NCBI GenBank assembly: GCA_946410305.1
Contig: CAMJZV010000013.1
Location: forward strand, 23,558 to 87,557
Reading direction: 5' to 3'
DNA: 64,000 bases
DNA from: an uncultured Prevotellaceae bacterium
GTDB lineage: Bacteria; Bacteroidota; Bacteroidia; Bacteroidales; Bacteroidaceae
A model generated the notes under the pieces. It was not told where the DNA came from and did not search any database. It saw only the letters and a list, made by a program, of their open reading frames with translations. Numbering within the stretch: the stretch's first letter is position 1; every line of letters begins with the position of its first letter. A program made the position numbers and the translations under genes. Positions 30,391 through 38,369 of this stretch are shown in pieces.

Positions 30391-32154
30391 ATGTTGTCAG
30401 CAGTCAGAAAACATATCATGGAATGGTGGTCACGCCCCATCACGAAGCAGTGGCCATTCATGGTGGCATACATCGTACTCATTGGTTGGGAGTCCATACT
30501 ACAGAACCCCATACCACGCTGGATGATTATTTTCTTCCAGGCATGGCTGGTAGCCGCTGTCATTGAACTGTTGCACTGGCGTATCATCAAGTGGCTGAGC
30601 TATACGGTCGTCTACACCTTATTTATTACAGAGCTGGTACTCGAATGGCATTTTGGCATGTACCTGTCACCCACCATCCTGACGTTGCTTGTAGAGACCA
30701 ACAGTCAAGAGAGTAGCGAGTTCCTATCGGCACTATTCAGACAACAGGGGGTTGGGGTAACCATCGCATACATTGCACTACTTATTGCAGCCAATATCAC
30801 GTTGGAGATGGGACGTCAACGTGTCAACGCTGCGATTCATGGCAAAAAGACCATCAAGACGCTGAAAGGCATTGCCGCAGTACTACTGGTCAGTGGTGTC
30901 GTCTTCGCCACCATTAGCTATGCAGGTCTTTTCAGCTGCCGTGAGATGAACGACGTTGATGAGTGGCGCACCCATCGTCGCAATCCCAACGATGTCGTCA
31001 CCATGTTGGCAGTAGCCATCTACGACACGCATCTCTCTAGCCGTGAAATGGATAGCGCTAACGAGCAGACACTACACATTCAGGTCATTCCCCAACAGTT
31101 GGAGGACGACTCTCTCAACGTTATCCTTGTCATTGGCGAGTCATACATCAAGAACCACGCCTCGCTCTATGGCTATCCACTCCACACCACCCCCTTTATG
31201 GATGCCGAGCAAAAGGCAGGCCGTCTTTTCGCCTTTACAGATGCTGTCAGTCCATACAACCAGACGACCAAAGTCATCCGCAACCTAATCAGTTGCAACT
31301 CGCAGGGCGATGGTGAGCACTGGGCAGCGGCACCACCCTTGACTGCAGTCTTCAAGAAGAACGGCTATTGGGTCAGCATGCAGGACAATCAGAAGTCTAC
31401 TGATGGCCATGTGTTGTCTGAACTCTTTGAATTCTCGCTGGCCACCTACCTTTATAGCTCCAAGATGGCAGAGGCTTGCTATAATGACATGAACAATGCC
31501 ACCTACGACTTCGACGGCCAACTCGTCAACGCCTATCGCAAGAACATGGCAAAAGGTGCAGACAATACCCACCGTCTCGTGGTTTTCCACCTCATGGGAC
31601 AACATGTCAGCTTCAACTGCCGCTACCCGATGGATCATACTTTCTGCCATTTCACCCCTGACAGCACTTCGTACCGCAAGGAGGAATGGCTCACGGCAGA
31701 GATGCGACAGGAGATAGCAGACTATGACAATGCCACGCTATACAACGACGATGTCATTCGTCGCATCACGGAATTGTACGGCAATAGCAATACGGTAGTA
31801 CTCTACCTCTCCGACCACGGTGAGGAGGTCTACGACTACCGTCCACGTTCCGGACGTGACGACTTCTCGTATGGTACCGACATACAGAAAGGTATACTTC
31901 ATCAGTACTGTATACCTTATATTATATGGTGCTCAGAGAAATACATGGAGAGCCATCCAGACATTGTTGACCGTCTGCGCCAGCGTACAAATCGTCCCGT
32001 AAGCATCGACAACACCTGTCAGTTGCTATTCCACCTGACAGGGCTGAAAACTCCTTACTACCGTTCCAATCGTGACGTACTGTCTGACGACTACCACTGT
32101 CCTCCTCGCATGCTCAACGATGTCGTCAACTACGAGGAGACGATGGGACGATAA
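30391..32154 (+). CDS. Phosphoethanolamine transferase-like sulfatase-fold enzyme (EptA/CptA type)
   Basis: 587 residues from 30391. About five N-terminal membrane helices (to about 185) are followed by a periplasmic alkaline-phosphatase-superfamily domain. Metal/nucleophile signs: VILVIGESYIKNHASLYGY (Glu), YNQTTKVIRNLISCN (nucleophile Thr), LSDHGEEVYD (Asp-His). This matches lipid A or core phosphoethanolamine transferases, which alter surface charge and polymyxin sensitivity. It sits among polyprenyl-sugar glycosyltransferase genes, consistent with lipid A or glycolipid decoration. The exact acceptor cannot be read. Confidence 0.88.
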   Translation: MLSAVRKHIMEWWSRPITKQWPFMVAYIVLIGWESILQNPIPRWMIIFFQAWLVAAVIELLHWRIIKWLSYTVVYTLFITELVLEWHFGMYLSPTILTLLVETNSQESSEFLSALFRQQGVGVTIAYIALLIAANITLEMGRQRVNAAIHGKKTIKTLKGIAAVLLVSGVVFATISYAGLFSCREMNDVDEWRTHRRNPNDVVTMLAVAIYDTHLSSREMDSANEQTLHIQVIPQQLEDDSLNVILVIGESYIKNHASLYGYPLHTTPFMDAEQKAGRLFAFTDAVSPYNQTTKVIRNLISCNSQGDGEHWAAAPPLTAVFKKNGYWVSMQDNQKSTDGHVLSELFEFSLATYLYSSKMAEACYNDMNNATYDFDGQLVNAYRKNMAKGADNTHRLVVFHLMGQHVSFNCRYPMDHTFCHFTPDSTSYRKEEWLTAEMRQEIADYDNATLYNDDVIRRITELYGNSNTVVLYLSDHGEEVYDYRPRSGRDDFSYGTDIQKGILHQYCIPYIIWCSEKYMESHPDIVDRLRQRTNRPVSIDNTCQLLFHLTGLKTPYYRSNRDVLSDDYHCPPRMLNDVVNYEETMGR

Positions 32155-32159
32155 TCATC

Positions 32160-32187
32160 GGTTAGCGGTTAATGGTTAACGGATATT
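32160..32187. repeat. Heptamer repeat at the 3' end of GT87 copy 2
   Basis: GGTTAGC, GGTTAAT, GGTTAAC, GGATATT. On the - strand it encodes the last residues (SVNH) and stop of the GT87 gene that begins at 33362. Confidence 0.85.
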
Positions 32188-33362
32188 GGTTCGTAGTTCT
32201 TCGTCCACATCTCCCAACATAGTTTCAACCAGACAATGGTTACCGGCAGCGCCTTCAAGGCATAAGGCTGTACCCACTCCTTACGCAGGTAGGCAGGGAA
32301 CAGGTCGCTGGGTGACAGACTGCTCAGCACGAAGACAAAGACCAGCAGGGCGATGTCCCAACGGTTGCGCTGCCAAGGTACCGCCGTATACCATATCACC
32401 ACACCCACCAGTGCGATGATATAGCCACTCGACTCACTACCTGTAGAGAACAGTACGGTGAACATCAGTACCGAAGCCAGCAGGGTCTGACGGAAAGCCA
32501 TATGCTGGTATTGGCTGACGCGCAGATAGGGAATGCCAAACATGACGAGTCCAGGAAGTATCAGCCACAGGTCACTGAACTCAAGACCTGTCACACGATG
32601 AGTCATGCCCAGCAACGAGATGTTCTGCATCAGTGCCTCGGCATTCTCGCTATTCTTTGACACTAAGTCCACGAACCACGCCTGATACTGTCCTATCACA
32701 TAGTCAGGACTGCTCAGCACCATCGGGGCGACAAACATCACGGCACTCCACAGCACCAATGCGCCAATAAAGCGTATCTTGTGCTTCGAGAAAAAGAAGA
32801 ATGCCAAACCTACGATGCCATAAATCTTCACCAGCGTACCCAGAACGATGAGGAATGCTGCTGTGGCATCGCGCTCCTTCTCTATCAGGAAGAACGCTCC
32901 TACAATGATAGCAGCTATGGCGATGTTAAACTGCTGCATATACAGTGCTGTCAGCAACTCATGGGCACAGAACCACAACACAAACAGTTGCTGACCACTC
33001 GTCAACAGCGAACGACGCACGGCGACATACAGTCCTAGCGACAATGCTACACACCACATCAGCAGTCCCAGCCATTCAGGAACGACGGCAAAGGGTGCTA
33101 TCAGCAGTGAGAACAGCGGACCATAGTGGTTGATGTCCCAATACTCCTGGGGATACTCCGCATAGAGGGGCAGTCCTTGCCATGCATGCCAGAACGAGCC
33201 ACGGAACACCAGGAAATTGTTGTGTGAGTGCATCTTCATCACTGCTGCCAGCACACCCAACAGCAGCCATAGTCCAGCCAGTGTGCGGAAGTCGCGGAAG
33301 AACGGCTTCGCCAATAGCTCCTTACATTTCTCTATCATAACACGAAATTCTTTTTTAACCAA
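32169..33362 (-). CDS. GT87-type membrane glycosyltransferase, copy 2
   Basis: 397 residues, about ten membrane helices; paralogue of 28071-29291 in opposite orientation, flanking the GT2 and EptA-type genes. Conserved pieces include KPFFRDFRT, YPQEYWDINHYGPLFSLLIAPFA and KIYGIVGLAFFFFSKHK. The start at 33362 overlaps the histidine kinase gene by 8 bp; the ATG at 33338 (MIEKCKELLAKPFF) is an alternative start. The C-terminus PISVNH is encoded by a heptamer repeat, as in copy 1. Confidence 0.85.
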   Translation of the reverse strand: MVKKEFRVMIEKCKELLAKPFFRDFRTLAGLWLLLGVLAAVMKMHSHNNFLVFRGSFWHAWQGLPLYAEYPQEYWDINHYGPLFSLLIAPFAVVPEWLGLLMWCVALSLGLYVAVRRSLLTSGQQLFVLWFCAHELLTALYMQQFNIAIAAIIVGAFFLIEKERDATAAFLIVLGTLVKIYGIVGLAFFFFSKHKIRFIGALVLWSAVMFVAPMVLSSPDYVIGQYQAWFVDLVSKNSENAEALMQNISLLGMTHRVTGLEFSDLWLILPGLVMFGIPYLRVSQYQHMAFRQTLLASVLMFTVLFSTGSESSGYIIALVGVVIWYTAVPWQRNRWDIALLVFVFVLSSLSPSDLFPAYLRKEWVQPYALKALPVTIVWLKLCWEMWTKNYEPISVNH

Positions 33363-35154
33363 TAGGCAAGGTTAGGACAAAGCGAGCACCAGGTCCTGCG
33401 TATGACTGGTCGAGATAAACCTTACCGCCAATGCGCTGCGCCATAGTACGGCAGAAGGAGAGTCCAATACCCATACCTTCTTTGAAAGGATCCAGCTTGA
33501 CAAAGCGCTCAAAGATGTGTTCAGCCTCCTGAGAAGGTACGCCAATACCCGTATCCTCAACGGCCACCAGCAGTTGCGAGTCGGCAGTAGAAACTTTCAT
33601 GGTGACATCACCACTGGGTGTATTCTTCACCGCATTGTCAAGCAGCTGAAGGATAATGAGGCGCAACACATTCTGGCAGGTGTGAATCTCTATATCATCG
33701 CCCAGCTCCGTTTCATAATTCAGGCGAAGCCGCTTACGTTTCTCTCCATCGAGATGGAAACCTGTCACGATACTGCGCAAGAATACGTTAGCAGGAATCG
33801 TTACCGGTTCCTCGTCAGCAGCAGCCTCTTGAGCAGAAATCATCAGCACCTCATTGAGCATCAGCGTGATGCGATTACTGTTGTGCACCACCATGTCAGA
33901 CATATAACGGCGCTCTTCTGGGGTAATACTTCTTTCGGGGTCGGCCATCACTTGTGCAAAGCCACTAATCACGTTGAGAGGCGTACGCACCTCATGGCTG
34001 ACATTCTGGATAAAGACGGTCTTCATCTTGTCCGACTCAATGGCACGCTGGTAAGCCTTACGCATCTCACGAAGATGGCGCTGGCGCGTTCTGACGATAT
34101 AGAACAAGGCGACAACCAACAGCAGCAGCAGAACGGCAATAGCTATGACGGCATAGAGATGGCGACGTGCCTCCATACTCTCTTCTTCATAACGTTTCAG
34201 CTCAGTCTGGATACCTTGCAGCGAACTGCCGAGTAGCAGACTATTGATGGAGTCGGTCTCTTTCATGTCTTTCTTCTGCATCTCAAAGGCTTCCCGCCAA
34301 CGACCTGCAGAGGAATATATTTCTGCAATAGTAGCATAACTGTCATCAAGAGACTCACCAGCCAACTTTACTGCCTCATCGATTTTTCCCTTTTGAGCAA
34401 GGTGATAGACCTCAAGCGCACGGCCATGGACAGACGACATTCCACGTTTCTCGCCCTCCTTATATTCCTGATAGCCCTTGTCAAAACGTTCCATATCGCC
34501 CATGCGGTAGTAGGCCAGCGTGCGACGTGTCTCGACATCAAACTCACGCTCTGGCGAACTCTCACGAGCTACCGATGCAGCCTGATCAATAAGACGCAAG
34601 GCCTCCTCGGGATCCTCCTCGATAACGATATTCACCAGATTCATATAGATGGGAGGAAGACTTTCATGATAACCCTCCTTCTCGATCATGCGGATAACTT
34701 CCCAGAAGCAACGCTTGGCACTTTCGTTGTTACCACTGAAATGGTAGATATGTCCCATCATATTGACGGCCATATACATCTCCTTGTCAAGCTTACGCTC
34801 GGTGAGTTCGCGCGACAACCTGACAGACAACTTGTAGGCCTCGAAGATGTTCTGGCGGTTCAGTTCAAAGACCACCTCATTACACCGCTGGGTATAGTAG
34901 GCATGCAAGTCGTTCTGGTTCAACAGGTATTTCTCCAACTTATAGACCGACGTAAAGAATCGTGTGGAGTCACCATCGTTAAAGGCACGATGCACCGCAT
35001 TACGCAAAGAAACATACTCTGGTGACGACTTATAATCGGAGCCAGCCCAAAGGGGAGCTACAGAGAGTAGCAGGGCTGTCAAGACAATGACAGTTCGGCG
35101 ACTGAACGCCAGCATCTCTTTACACTTCTGTATCATAGTTTTAGATTTTTTCAA
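33355..35154 (-). CDS. TPR-containing membrane sensor histidine kinase
   Basis: 599 residues. The order is an N-terminal hydrophobic segment (about 19-38), TPR-type helices (about 45-320), a second membrane helix (about 330-352, VIAIAVLLLLLVVALFYIV), HisKA with H387 in FIQNVSHEVRTPLNV, and HATPase_c with NAVKNTP (N box), VEDTGIGV (G1) and GMGIGLSFC (G2). There is no receiver domain and no response regulator beside it, so the partner is elsewhere. The N-terminus MIQKCKEMLA is strikingly like MIEKCKELLA of the following GT87 protein. It is translationally coupled to ribD upstream (4-bp overlap). Confidence 0.9.
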   Translation of the reverse strand: MKKSKTMIQKCKEMLAFSRRTVIVLTALLLSVAPLWAGSDYKSSPEYVSLRNAVHRAFNDGDSTRFFTSVYKLEKYLLNQNDLHAYYTQRCNEVVFELNRQNIFEAYKLSVRLSRELTERKLDKEMYMAVNMMGHIYHFSGNNESAKRCFWEVIRMIEKEGYHESLPPIYMNLVNIVIEEDPEEALRLIDQAASVARESSPEREFDVETRRTLAYYRMGDMERFDKGYQEYKEGEKRGMSSVHGRALEVYHLAQKGKIDEAVKLAGESLDDSYATIAEIYSSAGRWREAFEMQKKDMKETDSINSLLLGSSLQGIQTELKRYEEESMEARRHLYAVIAIAVLLLLLVVALFYIVRTRQRHLREMRKAYQRAIESDKMKTVFIQNVSHEVRTPLNVISGFAQVMADPERSITPEERRYMSDMVVHNSNRITLMLNEVLMISAQEAAADEEPVTIPANVFLRSIVTGFHLDGEKRKRLRLNYETELGDDIEIHTCQNVLRLIILQLLDNAVKNTPSGDVTMKVSTADSQLLVAVEDTGIGVPSQEAEHIFERFVKLDPFKEGMGIGLSFCRTMAQRIGGKVYLDQSYAGPGARFVLTLPIG

Positions 35155-36095
35155 ATGATGTACCTCATTATTGTATTGCCACCGTAGACAGCGGACGAAA
35201 GCAGCTTGACATTGGTAGGCAACTGTGGAGCGCGTGTACCATCACCGACAGTAACGGTGCCAGTTTCTACGCGTATCTCATCCCACAGGCCTGCCTTGAT
35301 GAACGACTCATGTGTCTGACGACCACCTTCGACAATCAGTGACTGTACACCCTGCTGGTACAGGTCGTCAACCTGTTGCTGCAAAGGGCGCTGATGCGTC
35401 AACACCACACGTTTGGGATTAGGGCCGTGCCAATGGCGAACGGTCAGCTGCGGGTGTTCACGAATATCGGTGGTATGACCCACGAGGATGGCATCCTCCT
35501 CAGCACGCAGCTGATGACTAAGCATCTGTGTCTGTTCGTTGCTAATCTGTAGCGCCTTGCCATGATCATCCATAAAGCCGTTGGCTGTTTGAGCCCACTT
35601 CAGGATGATATATGGACGATGCTTGGAGTGGTAGGTGAAGAAGCGGCGATTCAACCACTGGCATTCCTTCTCCAGCACACCCACAGTCACCTCGATGCCA
35701 GCCTTGCGCAGCTTTTCGATACCCCTACCCTGCACCTCAGCAAACGGGTCGATAGTACCCACCACTACACGACGTACACCTTTCTTAATAATAAGGTCAG
35801 CACAGGGTGGTGTCTTGCCATAGTGAGAGCATGGTTCCAGACTGACATAGATGGTAGCATCCTTCAGCAGTGCCTCGTCCTCAGGTTTTACACTCGCGAA
35901 GGCGTTTACCTCTGCATGTCCCTGTCCACAGCGCACATGGTAGCCCTCGCCAATAATCCTCCAACTCCCCCTCCCTTTGGAGGGGGCTGGGGGGAGGCTA
36001 ATCACAGCACCCACCATTGGGTTGGGGCGTGCGCCCTGTATACCGTTGGCAGCGAGTTGCAGACAGCGTTGCATATATTTTTCGTCTTCGCTCAT
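35151..36095 (-). CDS. ribD: RibD, bifunctional riboflavin biosynthesis deaminase/reductase, with an in-frame palindrome insertion
   Basis: 314 residues. Catalyses deamination and then reduction of the pyrimidine intermediate in riboflavin synthesis. The N-terminal deaminase domain has GHAEVNAF (zinc His and catalytic Glu) and PCSHYGKTPPC (zinc Cys pair); the C-terminal reductase domain has LIVEGGRQTHESF. Residues 33-45 (bases 35961-35999) interrupt the normal PNPMVGAVI...IIGEGYH junction and come from a G/C palindrome of the type found in rnr and prmC; the frame is kept. No FMN riboswitch is visible upstream. Divergent from prmC. Confidence 0.93.
   Translation of the reverse strand: MSEDEKYMQRCLQLAANGIQGARPNPMVGAVISLPPAPSKGRGSWRIIGEGYHVRCGQGHAEVNAFASVKPEDEALLKDATIYVSLEPCSHYGKTPPCADLIIKKGVRRVVVGTIDPFAEVQGRGIEKLRKAGIEVTVGVLEKECQWLNRRFFTYHSKHRPYIILKWAQTANGFMDDHGKALQISNEQTQMLSHQLRAEEDAILVGHTTDIREHPQLTVRHWHGPNPKRVVLTHQRPLQQQVDDLYQQGVQSLIVEGGRQTHESFIKAGLWDEIRVETGTVTVGDGTRAPQLPTNVKLLSSAVYGGNTIMRYII
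35961..35999. repeat. In-frame palindromic element in ribD (39 bp, 13 codons)
   Basis: Stem CTCCCCCTCCC/TTT/GGAGGGGG then CTGGGGGGAGGCT. The coding strand reads SLPPAPSKGRGSW. It shares more than 25 bases of core with the element at 36676-36711 about 700 bp away and with element A in rnr. Confidence 0.9.
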
Positions 36096-36137
36096 ATATT
36101 TTTTTACTTTTCACTTTTCGTTTTTCACATTTCTTCG

Positions 36138-36146
36138 TACCTTTGC
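36138..36146 (+). promoter_or_regulatory. Promoter -7 element for prmC
   Basis: TACCTTTGC, only 5 bp before the ATG at 36151. The transcript would start at or beside that ATG. Confidence 0.65.
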
Positions 36147-36150
36147 ACCC

Positions 36151-37014
36151 ATGACTTACAACGACATGTGGCGTCAGTTAACGCAGGTGTACGACAAGGG
36201 CGAGGCACAAGCTATTGCCCGTATGGTCTATGAGATTCGCTTCGGTCTCACACTTTCAGACATTTACATCGGCAAAGATACACAATTATCCTTAGACTGC
36301 CAAAAAGAAGTGGAAGAAATTACCAAAAGACTGATAGAACACGAACCAGTACAATACGTGTTAGGCGTCGCCGACTTCTGTGGACGCCAGTATCACGTAG
36401 AGCCAGGCATCCTGATACCACGCCCAGAGACGGAGCACCTGTGCCGCTTAATCACAGAAAGAGCAAACAGCCAAAAGCCAATAGCCAATGGCCAGAAGGT
36501 CCTCGACATTGGCACGGGCTCTGGTTGCATAGCCATCACGCTAGCACTCGACATTCCAGGAGCGCAGGTCACTGCCTGGGACATCTCGCCCATCGCCCTG
36601 CGTGTGGCCAAAGGGAATGCCCAACGATTAGGTGCCGACGTCACCTTCCAAGAGGTCGACGTCCTCACCGCACCAGGCTCCCCCTCCCTTTGGAGGGGGA
36701 TGGGGGGAGGCTGGGACCTCATCGTTAGCAATCCGCCCTACATTTGCGACAGCGAGGCCGAACAGATGGAGGCCAACGTGCTGGACTACGAACCGGAGAT
36801 AGCCCTCTTTGTGCCTGACGATGATCCGTTGCAGTTCTATGTACCCATCATGAACTACGCACAGTCTGCACTGCACCCTGGTGGACAGCTGTGGCTGGAG
36901 ACCAATCCATTATACGAAGAAATCATTGAAGAACGCCTGCTGGAACTGGGATTCAACGTCACAGCCCATGACGACCAGTTTGGCAAGACACGTTTTATAC
37001 AAGCCATCAGATGA
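36151..37014 (+). CDS. prmC: PrmC/HemK release-factor glutamine methyltransferase, with an in-frame palindrome insertion
   Basis: 287 residues from the ATG at 36151. Methylates the GGQ glutamine of release factors. Motifs: N-terminal helical domain with EPVQYVLGVADFCGR and ILIPRPETEHL, SAM-binding VLDIGTGSGCIAI, catalytic NPPYI at N194. Residues 176-187 (36676-36711) are an insertion from a G/C palindrome just before WDLIVSNPPYI. A frame extending upstream overlaps ribD and is unlikely. The -7 element ends 5 bp before the ATG, so the mRNA may be leaderless, or translation may begin at the ATG at 36166. recX overlaps its stop (ATGA). Confidence 0.93.
   Translation: MTYNDMWRQLTQVYDKGEAQAIARMVYEIRFGLTLSDIYIGKDTQLSLDCQKEVEEITKRLIEHEPVQYVLGVADFCGRQYHVEPGILIPRPETEHLCRLITERANSQKPIANGQKVLDIGTGSGCIAITLALDIPGAQVTAWDISPIALRVAKGNAQRLGADVTFQEVDVLTAPGSPSLWRGMGGGWDLIVSNPPYICDSEAEQMEANVLDYEPEIALFVPDDDPLQFYVPIMNYAQSALHPGGQLWLETNPLYEEIIEERLLELGFNVTAHDDQFGKTRFIQAIR
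36676..36711. repeat. In-frame palindromic element in prmC (36 bp, 12 codons)
   Basis: GGCTCCCCCTCCC/TTT/GGAGGGGG then ATGGGGGGAGGC, read as GSPSLWRGMGGG. It has the same + strand orientation as the ribD copy, but prmC is on the opposite strand, so a different frame and strand of the repeat is translated. Confidence 0.9.
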
Positions 37015-37484
37015 AACAAAAAACTGAGACCGATGCCTACCTGACGCTGGCAGCGCTATGCGCACAGGCTGAGCACTGCCAACACGAGATGCTGGAGAAG
37101 ATGCGTCGCTGGGAACTGCCAGAGGAAGAGCAGGCCCGCGTGATGCAACGCCTCATCAGCGAGCGTTATGTCGACGACGAGCGTTACGCCCGTGCCTTTG
37201 TAAAAGATAAGGTGCGCTATAACAAGTGGGGCCGCCGCAAGGTGGAGCAAGCCCTGTGGCAGAAGCATATCGACGAGGACATCCGACAACGGGTACTCGA
37301 CGAGGTGGACGATGAGGAGTATCTCAGTGTATTGCGACCCTTACTCAAGCAGAAGCGCAAGTCAACGAAAGCCAACAGCGACTATGAACTCAACCAGAAA
37401 CTGGTACGGTTTGCCATCAGTCGCGGCTTCACCTACGACATCATACGGCAATGTCTCGACGTTAACGAAGAGGACTGCGAATAA
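37011..37484 (+). CDS. recX: RecX family regulatory protein
   Basis: 157 residues, three-helix repeats typical of RecX, which binds and limits RecA filaments. Motifs: RRWELPEEEQARVMQRL, ISERYVDDERYARAFV and KWGRRKVEQAL. The start overlaps the prmC stop. recA is not in the window. comF follows after 30 bp containing a heptamer-like repeat. Confidence 0.9.
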   Translation: MKQKTETDAYLTLAALCAQAEHCQHEMLEKMRRWELPEEEQARVMQRLISERYVDDERYARAFVKDKVRYNKWGRRKVEQALWQKHIDEDIRQRVLDEVDDEEYLSVLRPLLKQKRKSTKANSDYELNQKLVRFAISRGFTYDIIRQCLDVNEEDCE

Positions 37485-37488
37485 CCAT

Positions 37489-37516
37489 CAACCCTGAACC
37501 TTTAACCCTTAACCAT
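37489..37516. repeat. Degenerate heptamer repeat before comF
   Basis: TCAACCC, TGAACCT, TTAACCC, TTAACCA fill the recX-comF gap up to the start codon. Confidence 0.7.
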
Positions 37517-38207
37517 GAATTGGTGGACTCGTTTTCTTGACTTTATCTCCCCACGAGCATGCGTAGTATGTGACCATCGCTTGTCGCCCACCGAGCGCTC
37601 GCTCTGTGGTGTATGCCTGTTCCATCTGCCACGCACCGGCTTCTACCTGAAGCCATTAGACAACCCCATGGCTCAGTTGTTCTGGAAGCTGTCGCCAGTC
37701 CAAAAGGCAGCAGCCCTGTTCTACTACCAGCCACATTCCGAGACAGCACAGCTGGTCTACCGTCTGAAATACAACAATCGCCCTGACATTGGTGAGGATA
37801 TGGGGCGCGTCATAGCCAACGAACTACAGCAGTCCGACTTCTTCGACGATATCGATGTACTCTTGCCTGTTCCCCTATCCAGCAAGCGTCTGCGCCAGCG
37901 TGGCTACAACCAGAGTGAGATGCTAGCCATCGGCGTCAGCGACATCACACACTTGCCCATCGTCACCAAGGCACTACGTCGCAAGGAGTTTCACCAAAGT
38001 CAGACCAAGCTGAACCGCTGGCAACGCCAAGAGAATGTAGCCGACACCTTTCAACTTGTTGACGACAGCCACCTGAAAGGACGCCACGTACTACTCATCG
38101 ACGACGTCTGCACCACTGGTGCCACCCTCATTGCCTGTGCCAACGCCCTCAAAGACGTAGAGGGCATCCGCATAAGCTCGCTCACCCTTGGATTTACGAA
38201 AGACTAA
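37515..38207 (+). CDS. ComF family phosphoribosyltransferase-like protein
   Basis: 230 residues. The N-terminal zinc-finger-like part has CVVCDHRL and CGVC. The C-terminal PRTase fold has LLIDDVCTTGATL (the PRPP loop) and RQRGYNQSEMLA. In competent bacteria ComF relatives act in DNA uptake; in Bacteroidetes the substrate is unknown. It ends the prmC-recX-comF run. Confidence 0.9.
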   Translation: MNWWTRFLDFISPRACVVCDHRLSPTERSLCGVCLFHLPRTGFYLKPLDNPMAQLFWKLSPVQKAAALFYYQPHSETAQLVYRLKYNNRPDIGEDMGRVIANELQQSDFFDDIDVLLPVPLSSKRLRQRGYNQSEMLAIGVSDITHLPIVTKALRRKEFHQSQTKLNRWQRQENVADTFQLVDDSHLKGRHVLLIDDVCTTGATLIACANALKDVEGIRISSLTLGFTKD

Positions 38208-38309
38208 TCCCGTTCATCTGACAACAAAAACAGAAATAATAAAGGGGTATTGAATGTGCTTCTTGAAAAGATTTCTACCTGAAAATTTGGCTGTTACAAG
38301 AATAATACC

Positions 38310-38318
38310 TACATTTGC
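38310..38318 (+). promoter_or_regulatory. Promoter -7 element for the lipoprotein gene
   Basis: TACATTTGC with TTTGG near 38286 as -33-like element; 52 bp before the ATG at 38370. Confidence 0.7.
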
Positions 38319-38369
38319 AAAAGAATACATACAGACAATAGCACAACTTTTTAACAAATAGAGGAAATT

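Noticed and set aside
30264..30590. N-terminal extension of the GT2 protein on the - strand
   Set aside because: It would overlap the divergent EptA-type gene and both promoters, and the residues are not GT2-like.
35977..36150. N-terminal extension of PrmC
   Set aside because: It overlaps ribD and its palindrome on the opposite strand and precedes the promoter at 36138.
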